NCBI GenBank assembly: GCA_010015655.1
Contig: ML976660.1
Location: 186,001-250,000 of the forward strand
Direction: 5' to 3'
DNA length: 64,000 nt
Source: Bimuria novae-zelandiae CBS 107.79
Taxonomy: Eukaryota; Ascomycota; Dothideomycetes; Pleosporales; Didymosphaeriaceae
Shown: one piece after another, positions 19,468 to 30,225 of the stretch
Numbering within the stretch: the first letter of the stretch is position 1
How the letters are laid out: the number at the start of each line of letters is the position of its first letter
Notes under the pieces: model-generated
The model's input: the letters and a program-made list of their open reading frames with translations, nothing else
What the model was told of the DNA's origin: nothing
The model's database searches: none
Position numbers and translations under genes: made by a program

Positions 19468-20694
19468 TCATGCCCCGACGCTATTCAATAATTGAAAACC
19501 CCCCCACCGTGATGCCCTAGACTCCTTTTGCCGACCCTGGAATTGTCTAGACCGAAGTGACCGTAAACGCCTTTTCATACCGCCATCTAGGCTGGCCCGC
19601 CACGCTCCTCCCAGTGACCGAGCGACCTCCTCGATGGTAGTACTACGCTGCGAGAGCCTCGTCGCTAGCAGTGGCTGCGCCAGAGGCTGTCTGCATATCG
19701 AAGTACTTTGCATCAAGGTGGTCAGAAAGGTCAAGGTCGGAAGCGTGGCCGGCGTCGAAGAGAGCGGGCGTGAAGAAGGGGTCATGGTCAACAAGGCCCG
19801 TAGTAGTTCCCAACTCGTTGTTGCTGAACTGGTCGAAGTCAAAAAGGTCCTCAATAGGCTGTTTGTCCATGGGAGTGTGAGGTTGAAAAGCGAGAGGAAG
19901 GCCCATATCGCCGTTAGGGAGGCCGTGGGTGCTGAAGTCGACCGACACTGCAGGTCGCACAATATCTCTGCAGGATATCGTGTCTGGTCGAAATCAACGG
20001 CGGCCTCGCTAAAGTTGGGCGTTTCGGGAGAGCATGACGAATCACGCGGGGAGTCGAAGCTGTCCATGGTCATGGAGACAGGGCTAGGGAATCCAGTCGA
20101 GGAGGTAGTCTTGGCTGGGTTGATGGTGTCTGGGCTCGTAAACGAGCTGTATTCTGAGACGGAGGTGTTGTCGAGGTCGATGTCTAGGTTGGCCTCGGGG
20201 ACCTCGCCAGGGTATTTCTGGCGGTAGGCCTTGAGCTCGGTGGTCATTTGGGCGATCTGGCGCCGGGCGGCCATGAGGTCTTGCTCCATCTGGTCTTTTT
20301 CAGCCTGGAGGAGCTCGTACTCTTGCCGCTTGCGCTCGCGTGAGTTGTGGGCGGCCAGGCGGTTTCGCTTGACACGCTCAATGCGACGTTGCTCCTTCTC
20401 GTCTTCGGTCTTAGCTCGCTTGCGCGGGGGCAGGTTCGTCTTGGGCTCAGGGAGCACCTGCCCCCACGACTTGCGCTTCTTAGCCGACTTGCCCTCCTGG
20501 CCAGCGGGTGCTGGGCTGGAGGCTGCCGTAAATGGTGGAGGTGCCGGGGCCGATGTGAAAGGGTCCTGGTGGAGATCCTCCATCTTGATGGTGGTGGTGG
20601 AAGGGTCCACGGTGGGTGGCGGTGTGAGAGAGGCCATCATGGGTTCCGCGTTCATTGTTGCTGGTGATGAAGAGTTGCAGTAGAAAGAGTCCAT
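19468..20694 (-). CDS. hacA: HacA/Hac1 bZIP factor of the unfolded protein response
   Basis: Minus strand. The ATG at 20694 starts MDSFYCNSSSPATMNAE. The signature KKRKSWGQVLPEPKTNLPP leads into the bZIP basic region (ERVKRNRLAAHNSRERKRQE) and a leucine zipper, as in Aspergillus HacA. Unspliced mRNA reads on to 19468 (408 residues). Removing the 20-nt segment 19951-19970 shifts the frame and gives a 343-residue form ending at 19643 with a different acidic C-terminus (PAVSVDFSTHGLPNGDMG..., LFDFDQFSNNELG, KYFDMQTASG). That matches the known scheme: Ire1 cuts hacA mRNA during ER stress and the spliced form is the active activator of chaperone genes. The spliced CDS (724 + 308 nt) is an exact multiple of three. 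Confidence 0.93.
   Translation of the reverse strand: MDSFYCNSSSPATMNAEPMMASLTPPPTVDPSTTTIKMEDLHQDPFTSAPAPPPFTAASSPAPAGQEGKSAKKRKSWGQVLPEPKTNLPPRKRAKTEDEKEQRRIERVKRNRLAAHNSRERKRQEYELLQAEKDQMEQDLMAARRQIAQMTTELKAYRQKYPGEVPEANLDIDLDNTSVSEYSSFTSPDTINPAKTTSSTGFPSPVSMTMDSFDSPRDSSCSPETPNFSEAAVDFDQTRYPAEILCDLQCRSTSAPTASLTAIWAFLSLFNLTLPWTNSLLRTFLTSTSSATTSWELLRALLTMTPSSRPLSSTPATLPTLTFLTTLMQSTSICRQPLAQPLLATRLSQRSTTIEEVARSLGGAWRASLDGGMKRRLRSLRSRQFQGRQKESRASRWGGFQLLNSVGA
19951..19970 (-). promoter_or_regulatory. hacA: 20-nt non-conventional (Ire1-type) intron of hacA
   Basis: Two CTGCAG hexamers (19968-19973 and 19948-19953) are exactly 20 nt apart on the minus strand. Both fit the Ire1 cleavage consensus CNG/CNG, so cleavage after each CTG releases CAGAGATATTGTGCGACCTG. 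There is no GT-AG boundary. The length equals that of hacA introns in Aspergillus and Trichoderma. Excision moves translation into the frame with the HacA-type C-terminus. Confidence 0.9.
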
Positions 20695-20730
20695 CCCCGT
20701 CTAGTAGTGTGTTGTCGATGCGTGTGAGTG

Positions 20731-20739
20731 CTAGTGCAT
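20731..20739 (-). promoter_or_regulatory. hacA: Minimal uORF in the hacA leader
   Basis: On the minus strand an ATG CAC TAG (Met-His-stop) ends 36 nt before the hacA ATG. If the transcript starts upstream of it, this uORF could damp basal translation, as leader uORFs do for hacA in Aspergillus. The transcription start is not known from sequence. Confidence 0.4.
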
Positions 20740-22876
20740 CTAGGCAGAGGGGAGGAAAAATGATGGGTGATAAGCTATCGAGCTGAGTTGACACGGTGGC
20801 CTTTATGTTAGGCGACAGGCCCAGCGGAGGCAGGGGCGCAGCGCCGCTTTGTCCCTTACGGCATAGACGCTTAATCTAATTTGGGAGGCGCTCCTTCCCC
20901 GATCGCGCACGGGCATGCGACGATCAGGCCCTTCTGTAACGCACATTCGAACCACCCAAGGTGATTGAGTGACCTGGATTTCCATATTGCCTGTGGCCAC
21001 TGGATAAACTACGTCCGTATTCTCTCGTTAATTCTACCGTATTGCTCTGTCTGGCTGCGAGAGATGTTGAGCTCGCTATTGTTGTGCGTACCGTGGAGGC
21101 GACCAAGACGGCCCCCCCACCACTCTCCCTAGGACGGGCCAACGACGTTTCACAGTCGGAGACCGTCGCTCAAGGGGGCAGTTCCAGCACGTCCCCAGGG
21201 GTGTTCTAGTACATTCCCGCGAAACTGCCCCAGCTACGCCTCGACTTGGTGGGTCGCTATGGGAAGCTTTGCTATTTTGTTTCGACTCTACTACGCCGTT
21301 CTCTACGCCGTTCTCAGGTCGAAGGTGCAAGCAGGCTTTCAGCCAGCTCAACATCGACGGCGCGGTACAAGAATAGCGCTTCATCATCAATACCCACTCG
21401 TCAGCCCTCGGTGATGCGGGCCCTGCTGATGGGATCCACTGGTGGCGTACGAACGTTACGAACGCACGAAACACTGCTCCGTGCAGTCTGACGACGGTCC
21501 GCTACCTAGTGCCAGGAACCACCCACGTGGTACGAGCTTAACGGCTGCGATACTGCTCCCTTTGCTCGTTCAGAATTGCTACAGTTGATTCTTTGCAAGT
21601 CACGCCCGCAGTTGTTATCAAAATTCATCTGTGCCTTCCGTGCGAGACCGCCTCGGCTCTGTGTGCATGCATGGAAGCAGCAAGCGAAGCCTTCTCGAGC
21701 CCTCTCTACCCCATATTCATCTATTTCTCCGGGGCACCTCAATATCCCCGCATACCCGTCCAATATACAGCGTCGGCTCTGCATATTGCGATGCATGTAC
21801 CAGAGGGTACTACGGTACAACGACCGGGAGATTTACGCTTTTCTGGGGTAAGGACCCTGTTGCGGGAGCACGAGGCCAGGCACAAAATAAAATTTATCCT
21901 TGCGCCGCACCAACTCCCAGACTGTTCCTGTCGCACGAGCATACCATGGGTGTTTGGAAAATCTGCAGCAGAGAAATAGATGCGAATGATACAGTTTAGA
22001 TGCTCGTGCGGATGCAGTAGCATGAATGCAATGGTTCACGCAACTTCCGGGCGGCTTTTAAAATATCCGCCCAGAGACCCTGATTTGCGATTAAGTGGCT
22101 GGAACAGGCAGCTGTGTACCGTGCTGTGCGGTATGTGATAGCCGATTGTTTGCGCCACTAATAAAGGTCCAGGTGGAGGTCACTGTCGGATTCGGGGCCG
22201 TGTCCGTCGTACATCGCCAGTGCGTTTCTCCTGTGCGAGTCACTCGTGGTCTGGTACCTCTAAGCTCAACGCTATCGAATGACGCGCGTTCACGAAGGCA
22301 GCACCATTCGGACCTGTAGCAGTGCTCAAAATGCAGTTGCCTGGACTCCTATCCGTCATGAACCTCGCCATTCTTCGTTATCCACGATTCCGTCAACATC
22401 TGAAAGAATACATTGCAACAGAACAACGAATTTGAATGAGTCAAATGTCGACTTTTGGCTGGAACAATCGATCAAGCTTGCAAGACCACGAGTAGGGATG
22501 CGGTGACGCGCTGCCGCCTGCCCGCAGGCTATGACTCCAAGCAGATCTCGGAGGAGTAGTATGTGGGTTCGCGAGCGAGGCCCGTGAGGACGATCTGCGA
22601 AAGGATTACGCGATGTCGAAGTCGCATCTTGATTCACTTTGTCGTCATCGGACAACCTGTTTCCTTCTGTTTCTCACCCAACATCGGGCCAGAAACAGCT
22701 GTACGCCACCTCGCTGCGTCAATGACGTATCGAACATAATTAATCTGAGGGAACATGGCCTTGACCGGAACGTCTTTGGGAATTCGACATTTCGAGATTT
22801 CGGGATTGTAGAGGGCTTGCGAAGGAAGTAGCTCCATGCAAGACGTTCGGACTTCGTGTGCACTAACTGTACCTAG
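20740..22876. other. Long non-coding stretch upstream of hacA
   Basis: About 2.1 kb with many short overlapping frames on both strands but none with recognisable motifs, codon consistency or splice structure. It holds the hacA promoter at its left end. Confidence 0.4.
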
Positions 22877-23022
22877 CGTGTCTTTTATCGTCGTTATCGA
22901 CGTGAACAGATCATGCGACACACAGCAACCGAGAAACGCGACAATGATCACAGCAACAGAAGGGCGCACCAGAACAATATGCAATTGCGACTGCGAATGA
23001 GGGCGCGATGAGGACGGAGACG
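22877..23022. repeat. Short dispersed repeat, copy 2
   Basis: This 146-bp segment shares about 125 bp of closely similar sequence with 8857-8988. It is flanked by a perfect 13-bp direct repeat TAACTGTACCTAG (22864-22876 and 23023-23035), unrelated to the flank of copy 1. That suggests insertion with target-site duplication. Copy 2 carries small insertions and C/T differences relative to copy 1. Confidence 0.65.
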
Positions 23023-23379
23023 TAACTGTACCTAGGAACCCTCCTTGCTTAACTCTACTTCGTCGCTTTCTCTCTGCTTAAGATCATTTAAATATAATTC
23101 AGGGACCCAACTAATCCTTTTAAACACTCTCTGCCAACAGTTGATAGCCGTAGTCCCATAATCAGTCTTCTCTTGCATTGAGTATTTTAACGACAGACGC
23201 TCCTTCTCGCGTCTATCCTGCTTTATACCTCACCCCACGCGTGTGTCTATTTAAGAAAAGTATCTTCTTCCCACAAATAATACTTCCTTCACAGCGCCAA
23301 ACAAGTAAAATTACCTTACCACCTTACTACTTTCACGCAAACCGCAGACTGCCTCTACAAAAAGAAGAGCAAAAAAGAA
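23023..23379. other. Intergenic spacer, nothing recognised
   Basis: Non-coding sequence between the short repeat and the tRNA-like segment. No supported feature. Confidence 0.4.
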
Positions 23380-23626
23380 TGGGCGCCCTGAGATTCGAAC
23401 CCCAGTCTCCCACAAACCTGACCACCCCCTCGCGGTTATGATACTCTCCCTTAATCCTTGACGCGGTAAGGGCTATGAGTAGCTGACGACCTTGAAGCCT
23501 GAAACGACTACGAAATGCCGACAAGCAGGACTGAAATCCTGACACGGCGCCGTGACCTTGGGCGATGACCTGGGTCGCTTGGGCTGTTCGTAAGGTGTGG
23601 GCGTCTTACCACTGGACCACACGCCC
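23380..23626 (-). tRNA. tRNA-like gene or relic, split by about 175 nt
   Basis: On the minus strand, 23626-23590 reads GGGCGTGTGG then TCCAGTGGTAAGAC, a tRNA 5' half with a perfect A box (TGGTCCAGTGG) and similarity to tRNA-Pro. At 23413-23380 a 3' half reads GTGGG, then GGGGTTCGAATCTCAG, then GGCGCCCA, with a near-perfect B box. The halves pair: the acceptor arms match in 6 of 7 positions and the anticodon stem is CCCAC/GTGGG. The intervening stretch is much longer than normal fungal tRNA introns, the T stem has one extra or mismatched base, and no clear anticodon with T33 is seen. I favour a tRNA relic or an insertion-split tRNA gene. Confidence 0.35.
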
Positions 23627-24149
23627 TGTTGCTTTGTTGATGGAGATTTTTTGTGGTGATAAATATGTATAGATGTAGTAAATACGCGAGTTTGGTGAGA
23701 GAATCTTGTGTGAGCGGTCTTGCGGATAGTGAAGGAGGGCCATAGTAAATTTCGCAGGTGTTACTTGCTACAATGTACGAATTGCTCCAGGTACTTGCCC
23801 AAATATGGGCTTTTAGGGCAAGCATTGATGCTGTTACAGTCTTTGATAGAACCATGTACATATTGCCTGCGTTGATCTGCATGTCTTGTTTCCAAACTCG
23901 GTACGGCACACTCCGTTCATCGTTTTATACACTATACTGTGCCATCATACATAAAAATACGTAGATGCGCCCGCCGCGGAAAATCCCCACCCAATTGATG
24001 ATGCTTTACCGAAGAGGTATCACTCTGTCTCCCCACCAACGCGCCAGTGAAACTCGCTTGTCCTTGCTTTTAAACATCTCCTTTAGAGCCCCATGCAAAG
24101 GGTAGTGGCCGCCAAGATCACCTTACTGGAACTCATCTATCGTCATTCC
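23627..24149. other. Intergenic region, nothing recognised
   Basis: Spacer between the tRNA-like segment and the truncated family member. No supported gene. Confidence 0.4.
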
Positions 24150-24772
24150 TCAGGTGACAGTTCGAACGCGCCTTGGGATAACCGCTGCAATCCGTCTAAC
24201 TCGCTTGCTGAGGTTCTTGATCTCATCGCTGCTCCATGAGCGCAGACTCGTACGCGTGATGATGATCTGGAGGACCTCCAAGGAATTCATGGCCCTGAAT
24301 GGCTCACGCATCCGCTCAATGTGCCACTTGTTCCCCTCACATCTGTCTCCCTCTACACTGATCTCGAGCCTGAAATGATGTATCTTTCCAATGTCGATAC
24401 CAGACGGCATATACGCGGTGAAAGGCCTGTCGCTGTCGAACACGTCGAGAAAATCCCTTGTTAAGGCTTTCAATTCATCTGAAGGCTCCGCTCCTCCCAA
24501 ACTATCTTCGATCTTTATGATGCGCTCAATATTCATTTCGTTTGGAGTTCCGATCGCAGCGAATTTGGTCTTCGTGTACAGAACGCCAGTAGTCTTGCTA
24601 TGAATTTGTCGACACAAGCGCAGGATGCTCATCTCTAGCAGTGCTAAAGAGCGAGGTTCCTTGGAGAGGATGCGATTTTGGATGATGGGGAAGAATGGCG
24701 TAATCCTGAAGCGCTTTAAGCAACTAGTGAATAATGCTCCCCGTTTAGGTTCGATCCCGATATTAGAAGAGG
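24150..24772 (-). pseudogene. Truncated paralogue of the 28-kb LPAELRNKIY-family gene
   Basis: The minus-strand frame is open from about 24772 to a stop at 24150. It contains ITPFFPIIQNRILSKEP, LALLEMSILRLCRQIHSKTT, VLYTKTKFAAIG, MPSGIDIGKIHHFRLEI, LEVLQIIITRTS and RRIAAVIPRRVRTV. The same motifs in the same order occur in the gene at 27878-28939 (LHLCKQTHAEGRDVLYSQTTF, PKGIDIGRIQHFRLEI, LKTLQIVAT, IAEAIPSRVQKV). The N-terminal LPAELRNKIYGLLL block and any usable ATG are missing. Upstream is an AT-rich, TA-dominated patch (24773-24860). It looks like a copy that lost its 5' half to a transposon relic. The Met at the start of MSILRLC could still give a 160-residue protein. Confidence 0.6.
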
Positions 24773-25079
24773 TTAACTAATTACTTTAACTATTATAAGT
24801 AAATAACCTACTTCCAAGGTTATTACTTATATAATACTTATATTTTAATGTACCTACATCCAATTGAAAAAGGGAGGCTGCTAAGGTGCGGCTGAACTAT
24901 CACGTGCCTCCTAACCCCCCTTACCTCTAAGAGAACACCCCAGATCTATCAATGACCAACATTCGTATACATCATGTTACTCACATATCGTCATCACACG
25001 CCGTGTTGAAAACTACGACAATCAGCTCACACCCTACTCATGACGGCACCTGGGGTTTACCACCGCACAGCTTCTCATC
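24773..25079. other. AT-rich patch and HET gene promoter
   Basis: 24773-24860 is strongly AT-rich with many TA steps, like the RIP-mutated blocks elsewhere in the window, and is probably a small transposon relic. The rest is the upstream region of the HET gene. Confidence 0.45.
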
Positions 25080-27510
25080 ATGGCAGCCAGACCGAACCTG
25101 TTAGCTGATCTCTCAGCTGAGTTGCGACCCACGGGACTACCCGACTCCAGCGACAAAGCGAAAACAGTGCCCTCAACTCACACGGGGCTTACATACCGAA
25201 AACTCCAGGGCAGTGACATCCGGCTCCTGACGATCAATACGAATTCCGCTTTCTTCAACATGGGCGTTGCAATCGACAAACGTGTTCATTGCACGCTAGG
25301 ACACTACTCTTTCGGTGCGCCCAATGCTTCGACGGCGCTCGAGACAGCATTGGCTGCCCATGATAAGCCTTGGTCGGGGTCGATACGTTCCCTAAAAGTG
25401 CGCATCAAAAGTGATGACAGTCCACTCACGAGACACATGAAGAGCGCGGGCCTAGGAAAATGGGCTGATTGGCAGCCAGGTACCTCGCGCAATATGCTCA
25501 AAGGCAGCCCCGCGTTGGCGATGGAGTACGCAACGATACGTGAGGTGCCCGGCCGGTTTGACTGGGGCGACTACGTAGCACTTTCATACACCTGGGGTGA
25601 CCCAAAAGAGACGCGCGAAATTGTTGTTAATGGCAAGTCTGTGCAGGTGACCGTGAATCTTGAGGCGGCATTGCGGGCGTTGCGCGACAAGGCGCCTGTC
25701 AAGGCTGGCTTGAAGTTGTGGATTGATGCACTGTGCATTAACCAGGATGATAATGACGAGAAGGGGGTGCAGGTCAAGCGGATGGCGGATATATACCGAC
25801 AAGCGTATACTTTACTCACATCTTGATGATTCTTGATGCTAATCACGTGGTAGTTTCGACGTGGTGGTCTGGCTGGGCCCCGAGGCCGACGAGAGCTGGA
25901 AAGCACTCAAACTCATTGAGATTCTCTCTGACTCATGGGAGAAAGATCAAGGCAAATGGTTGCGAGAGTATCTTGACAGCGATGAAAATTCGCTCTTCAA
26001 GCTCAGACCTCCAAACGAACCGTCTTTGATCGGCTGTTGGCACGCGCTGCGTAATCTCATGTTCAGACCTTATTGGAAACGCGTGTGGATTATTCAAGAG
26101 CTTGTGGTGAGCAGAAATAGCTCACCAGTGTTATGTGGAAGTAGCGCCGTCCGGTATAGCCAGCTTTCCGATGCCCTCTGCAAGTGGATAGGTGCCGAGG
26201 GTCAGCACATTCTTCGTAGATATATGATTTTTGAGCGGTTGCACATGCCGAGGGACGCGCATGCCACTGCTAATCCGGGGTCTGCAGGATCGTTTGTGGA
26301 CATTGCCAAACAGTTCGGTGGTCTCTCCTTCAATCCTGCCATCAGAGAGAGGAAAGGAATCATGGACAGTGTCATCATTAATGACTGGCGTCTTGACTTT
26401 GAAAGGCTCAACTTCATCAATCGACTGAAGTACACTCTGGGTCTCACGATGGATTCACATTTACATCCAGCCAATCTCGTTGCTTTGGGACGGCAGAGCG
26501 ACGCAGGATGGGCACACGACAAGGTCTACGCCTTCCTGGGACTGATGGATCCAAATTTTACTAAGAAGATTGCGGTCAACTACAAGGAGTCAGTGGAGGG
26601 AGTGTACACTGATTTCAGCGTTCAGTGGATGCTCGAGGCAGGTACACTCGACATGCTGACATACTGTGAGTTCGAAGACGGCCAGAGCCCAACCTGGGTC
26701 CCAGACTGGCGCAATATGGACTTTCAGCCGCTGCTCTACATTGGAGACCACGAGAACAAGTATTGTGCCGGTGGTCACTATACGGATAAAATCGCCTTTT
26801 TCCCAGATCTCAAGCTGGTTAAGGTGCAGGGTGCACTGGTCGACGAGATCGATGGCCTAAGTGCCACGTTGGACGAGTCGGCCATGAGCATAAAGCAGCC
26901 TCTTTTGACCGCCAATGGCTATAGTGATACTGATGAGTTGCGCGACGCCCTCTGGCGCACGTTTCTGGGTAATCGCACGTTTGAGTTCAGGGTTCCCGAG
27001 TCACAAACTGCGTATGGCGGGGACTTCCGCGCGCTACTTGACATACCGCTTCCCGAGACTGGCGGGCACCTTCCGGCACCATACGACCAGGACTTCTACA
27101 CCTTTATCGAGACCAATGCCAGCTTTCGCCTCGCTGGACGCCCGTTAGAGAAGTACTTCGCGAATGATGGCCGGCGTGAGCCTATCGCTAACGACCCGGC
27201 ATCTGTGCGCATGATGAAGGAAACCCTGCAGGACTCGGTGGGCCGTACGACATGGATGCTTTCCCGCCGCCGCCTTATCACAACCAAGATAGGGCTTGTA
27301 GGAGTGGTCCCGCGAGCAGCACAGAGAGGTGATCGCATTGCAGTACTCCAAGGATGTCGGGAGCCGTTGGTACTGCGCCCGAAGATCAATGGCGAGGAGG
27401 TAAATTATCAGGTTATTGGGGCGTGTTATGTGCATGGCATAATGGAGGGTGAGCTCTTGCGGATCTGGGATATGCCGAACTTCAACAAGCGACCTTTATA
27501 TTTGTGCTAA
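25080..27510 (+). CDS. HET-domain protein (heterokaryon incompatibility family)
   Basis: There are two exons, 25080-25804 and 25854-27510, with a 49-bp GTATAC...GTAG intron; the model gives 793 residues. The HET core (PF06985) is clear: YVALSYTWGDP near residue 165, LWIDALCINQDD near 213, the QAFDVVVWLGPEADE motif created by the splice, and a later DKVYAFLGLMDP near 464. The region after about 480 is specific to the subfamily and ends with an ITTKIGLVGVVPRAAQRGDRIAVLQG segment, common at HET C-termini. HET proteins trigger cell death or growth arrest when genetically different hyphae fuse, but most family members have no known partner. No NACHT or NB-ARC domain is attached. The gene is intact, between two copies of another fungal-specific family. 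Confidence 0.9.
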
Positions 27511-27877
27511 ACTCCCTTCTTTCGAATGGGTGGCAGGTGGTGTGCTCCTTGCTGGAAGAACAATGCCAGGGATGATCAAGATGGAACAGTGTTGATACGT
27601 AATATGCATGCCATTTGATTGTCTCAAATTCGTTATTTAATGGAGCAAAACCGCAAGTCTGGAAAAGGGTGTCCAGTCCCGCCTCGTCCATGTAACACTG
27701 ATCCAGACCAGCCGACGTGAATGCTTGTCACATTGACCGCCGTACCGTCATTCCTGCAATAGCATAGTGCAGCATCCATTCTGCCAAACGTGTCCACTCT
27801 CTACCCTTACCAGCCGTTCTACCGCGGCTTCACACAGCTCGCGAAGCTCCAAAGTTGACCCTTATCAGTCACTGTGC
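27511..27877. other. Convergent spacer, no gene seen
   Basis: 3' ends of the HET gene (plus) and the 28-kb family gene (minus) face each other. Nothing else recognised. Confidence 0.45.
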
Positions 27878-28939
27878 TCACCCCTCTCCTCCCACGCCAA
27901 CGATAGCCTCCAGCACCTCCCCATCGACGGGGTCGTAGCCGCTGAAGTCCCCATACCGCAAGTCCTCCGGCGGGATACCCCAGACGACTTTCTGTACACG
28001 CGACGGAATAGCCTCTGCGATCTTCTTTAGCAATTGCCGGTGATTTGTCGTTGGGGCAGCCACCACAGGCCAATCCGCCACATAATCATTGCCTGTTCCT
28101 AGAGAAGGTTCGTACGTGGCAACGATCTGTAGCGTCTTCAAATCAACCATCATGGCGAAGAGTTCTGCCACATTCTGCGCGTAGATATATGCGAGGCGGG
28201 ACCGGCTAGGGTTCAACAGCAGAATGATCTCGAGGCGAAAGTGCTGAATCCGGCCAATATCAATTCCTTTTGGGAGGAACTTGAGCAGATGATGGCATGG
28301 GTCGGTCAGGTTGGTGATGACAGCGAAAGTAGTTTGAGAGTAGAGAACATCCCTGCCTTCGGCGTGGGTTTGCTTGCAGAGGTGGAGGATAGCGGTTTCG
28401 CGAACGGACGGGTGCTGTTTTGTCGTTGCTTGGGCGATACGCACTCGCATGGCCCATGTGTAGTTCGACATGAGCAATTCCTTGGCCTGGTAGGGCGGTG
28501 TGGTCCAGGTGTGGCTCGAACCGTAGATCGACTGGGCGAGTGGAGTTCGTATCGCCTGGCGGAGGACCAAACTGTTCCCAAGGGTAATACTGTCGACGTA
28601 GTGGGTGACTGGGTCGACAGGGTAGCCGCGGTGGATCGGGGCCAGTAGTAGGCCATAGATCTTGTTTCGGAGCTCAGCCTACATCATCACAGAATTAGTA
28701 TTGATCAAAGAAGGGTAAATTTCGGTAACATGATAGTCTACCGTGGTCGCGTCAATATTTCCCAGTACCGTGTTAACTTGCACAGGCAACCCAAAGGGTG
28801 TTGGTACCGAAAAACTGCCTCATGACTGTAGACGGGTTGTTGCCTAGTGCAGGGTCTTACATACCGGTAGTTTCAGAAAAGGAAACGCTTTCGCCTTTGT
28901 GGACTGCCCATGCTGCGGGACCGAGTCATTTAAAGCCAT
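27878..28939 (-). CDS. Fungal LPAELRNKIY-motif protein (2EXR/DUF7730-like)
   Basis: Minus strand, two exons: 28865-28939 and 27878-28678, with a 186-bp GTATGT...ATGTAG intron, giving 291 residues. Exon 1 encodes MALNDSVPQHGQ and ends FPFLKLP; splicing joins it to AELRNKIYGLLLAP, completing the family's opening motif. Next come LLMSNYTWAMRVRIAQ, AILHLCKQTHAEGRDVLY, PKGIDIGRIQHFRLEI, a LKTLQIVATYEP strand and IAEAIPSRVQKVVWG. No enzymatic residue pattern is visible. The family is very large in Pezizomycotina and uncharacterised; the N-terminal motif is F-box-like, so ubiquitin-ligase adaptor activity is possible but unproven. Its closest relative in this window is the truncated copy at 24150-24772. 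Confidence 0.75.
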
Positions 28940-30225
28940 TGTGCGTGAACAACTTCGTTTAGCAACTGGTAGATTAACTAAATTGCGGATGTAAGAGAGT
29001 TGTGAGGCCTGAAGTAGTGAAGAAGTGCGGAAAGGAGTCAGGCGGGCGCTTAACAACGAAGGCGGGACCAGGAGTACGCCAAGCAAGACTACGAGGAAGC
29101 TACTATCCCGGGCTTAAGGGTGAGCTAAGCTCATTCATCGTCACCAATATGAGAAACAGAGTACAGACACCTCTCGTCGTGTAGGCTAGTCGCGCATTAC
29201 TCATGAGCAGCCATGGCCACTCTGCAATTTTCAGTCCCTATAGAGAACAATACTTCTTTACGAAGAAGGCACCACTTCATGGTCTTTTCCCCTGTCTTCC
29301 TCAACATCAATTCGTTTCCGATCATACCGTGCCGGCATGAACGGATACGTTATTGTCGTGGGGTTCTTTGCGGATTGGAGCGAGTAGTAGGTTGTACGCC
29401 TTGTTATGTAGCTACGCTGGTAGCTTTAGAAACGGTAACGTCTCTTCGCCATCTGCAAGCTCTGCACTGGGCTTGACACCGAATCTCGCTAGTCAGTGCC
29501 GCGCAACTCTTTCAGCGGATAGTGCGGCGACATGGACTAGTTCCACGTCTCTACCACCGCTATGTCCCAGCTTGTATGATACGGCGGCAGGGTACCAGGG
29601 CGCCTGGAGCAAACCAGCAAGAACATGGCACAAAGTGTAATCCCAAGCTCCTCCGTATGGTGCTAATGTGTCTCACCTGCTGTTGTCCCTAGTGCTCGAA
29701 GATGCTGCGCTCTTACGTTCCCAATACAATGTCCGGCCAGGACACTAAGGTACTCGCATGACGGTAGGTTTTCGTCGAGGTTTCCTTCGGTACCGGAAGT
29801 GGAGTGGAGGCACTCAAATAAGTAGTAGGAAGGAAAGTGGGGTCAAAGAACCGCCCAGTGACTAAGGTAGAGCCCGAGGGGGAGGCACATCATTGAGACA
29901 GGAAACAGCCACCCAAAGACCACGAAAGCGTTCACATTTGAAAAGAAAGTGCTGAAAAGGAGAATCATATATTATCGGTACACGAAGTTTTGTAAACATG
30001 ACGGCGGTCATTGATGGTTTTGACACAGAAAGGGGACAAGAAAACGACTCTAAGACATGCAACGGTCCGCGCGAGATAGCCATATCGATGATATTCGTGG
30101 ATAGTTCAGGTTGAAAGTTGCGCTTTGGAAGAGGAGGAAAGACGCCGGATTCAAGTCGTGCAACGGTCCCGGGGGACAATGGATGCTGGTGGGTATCTAG
30201 ATGCGTGAGAGTCGTAAGAGGTCGT
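28940..30225. other. Intergenic region, no gene supported
   Basis: About 1.3 kb with several short frames on each strand, none with recognisable motifs. The plus-strand frame from the ATG at 29213 is open for 87 codons but has no family features. Confidence 0.4.

Noticed and set aside
22356..22655. Minus-strand 99-codon ORF starting MSDDDKVNQDATSTSRNPFAD
   Set aside because: The start looks protein-like, but no continuation, splice site or paralogue supports it.
29213..29476. Plus-strand 87-codon ORF
   Set aside because: No motif, no conserved neighbour and ordinary chance length for this GC content.
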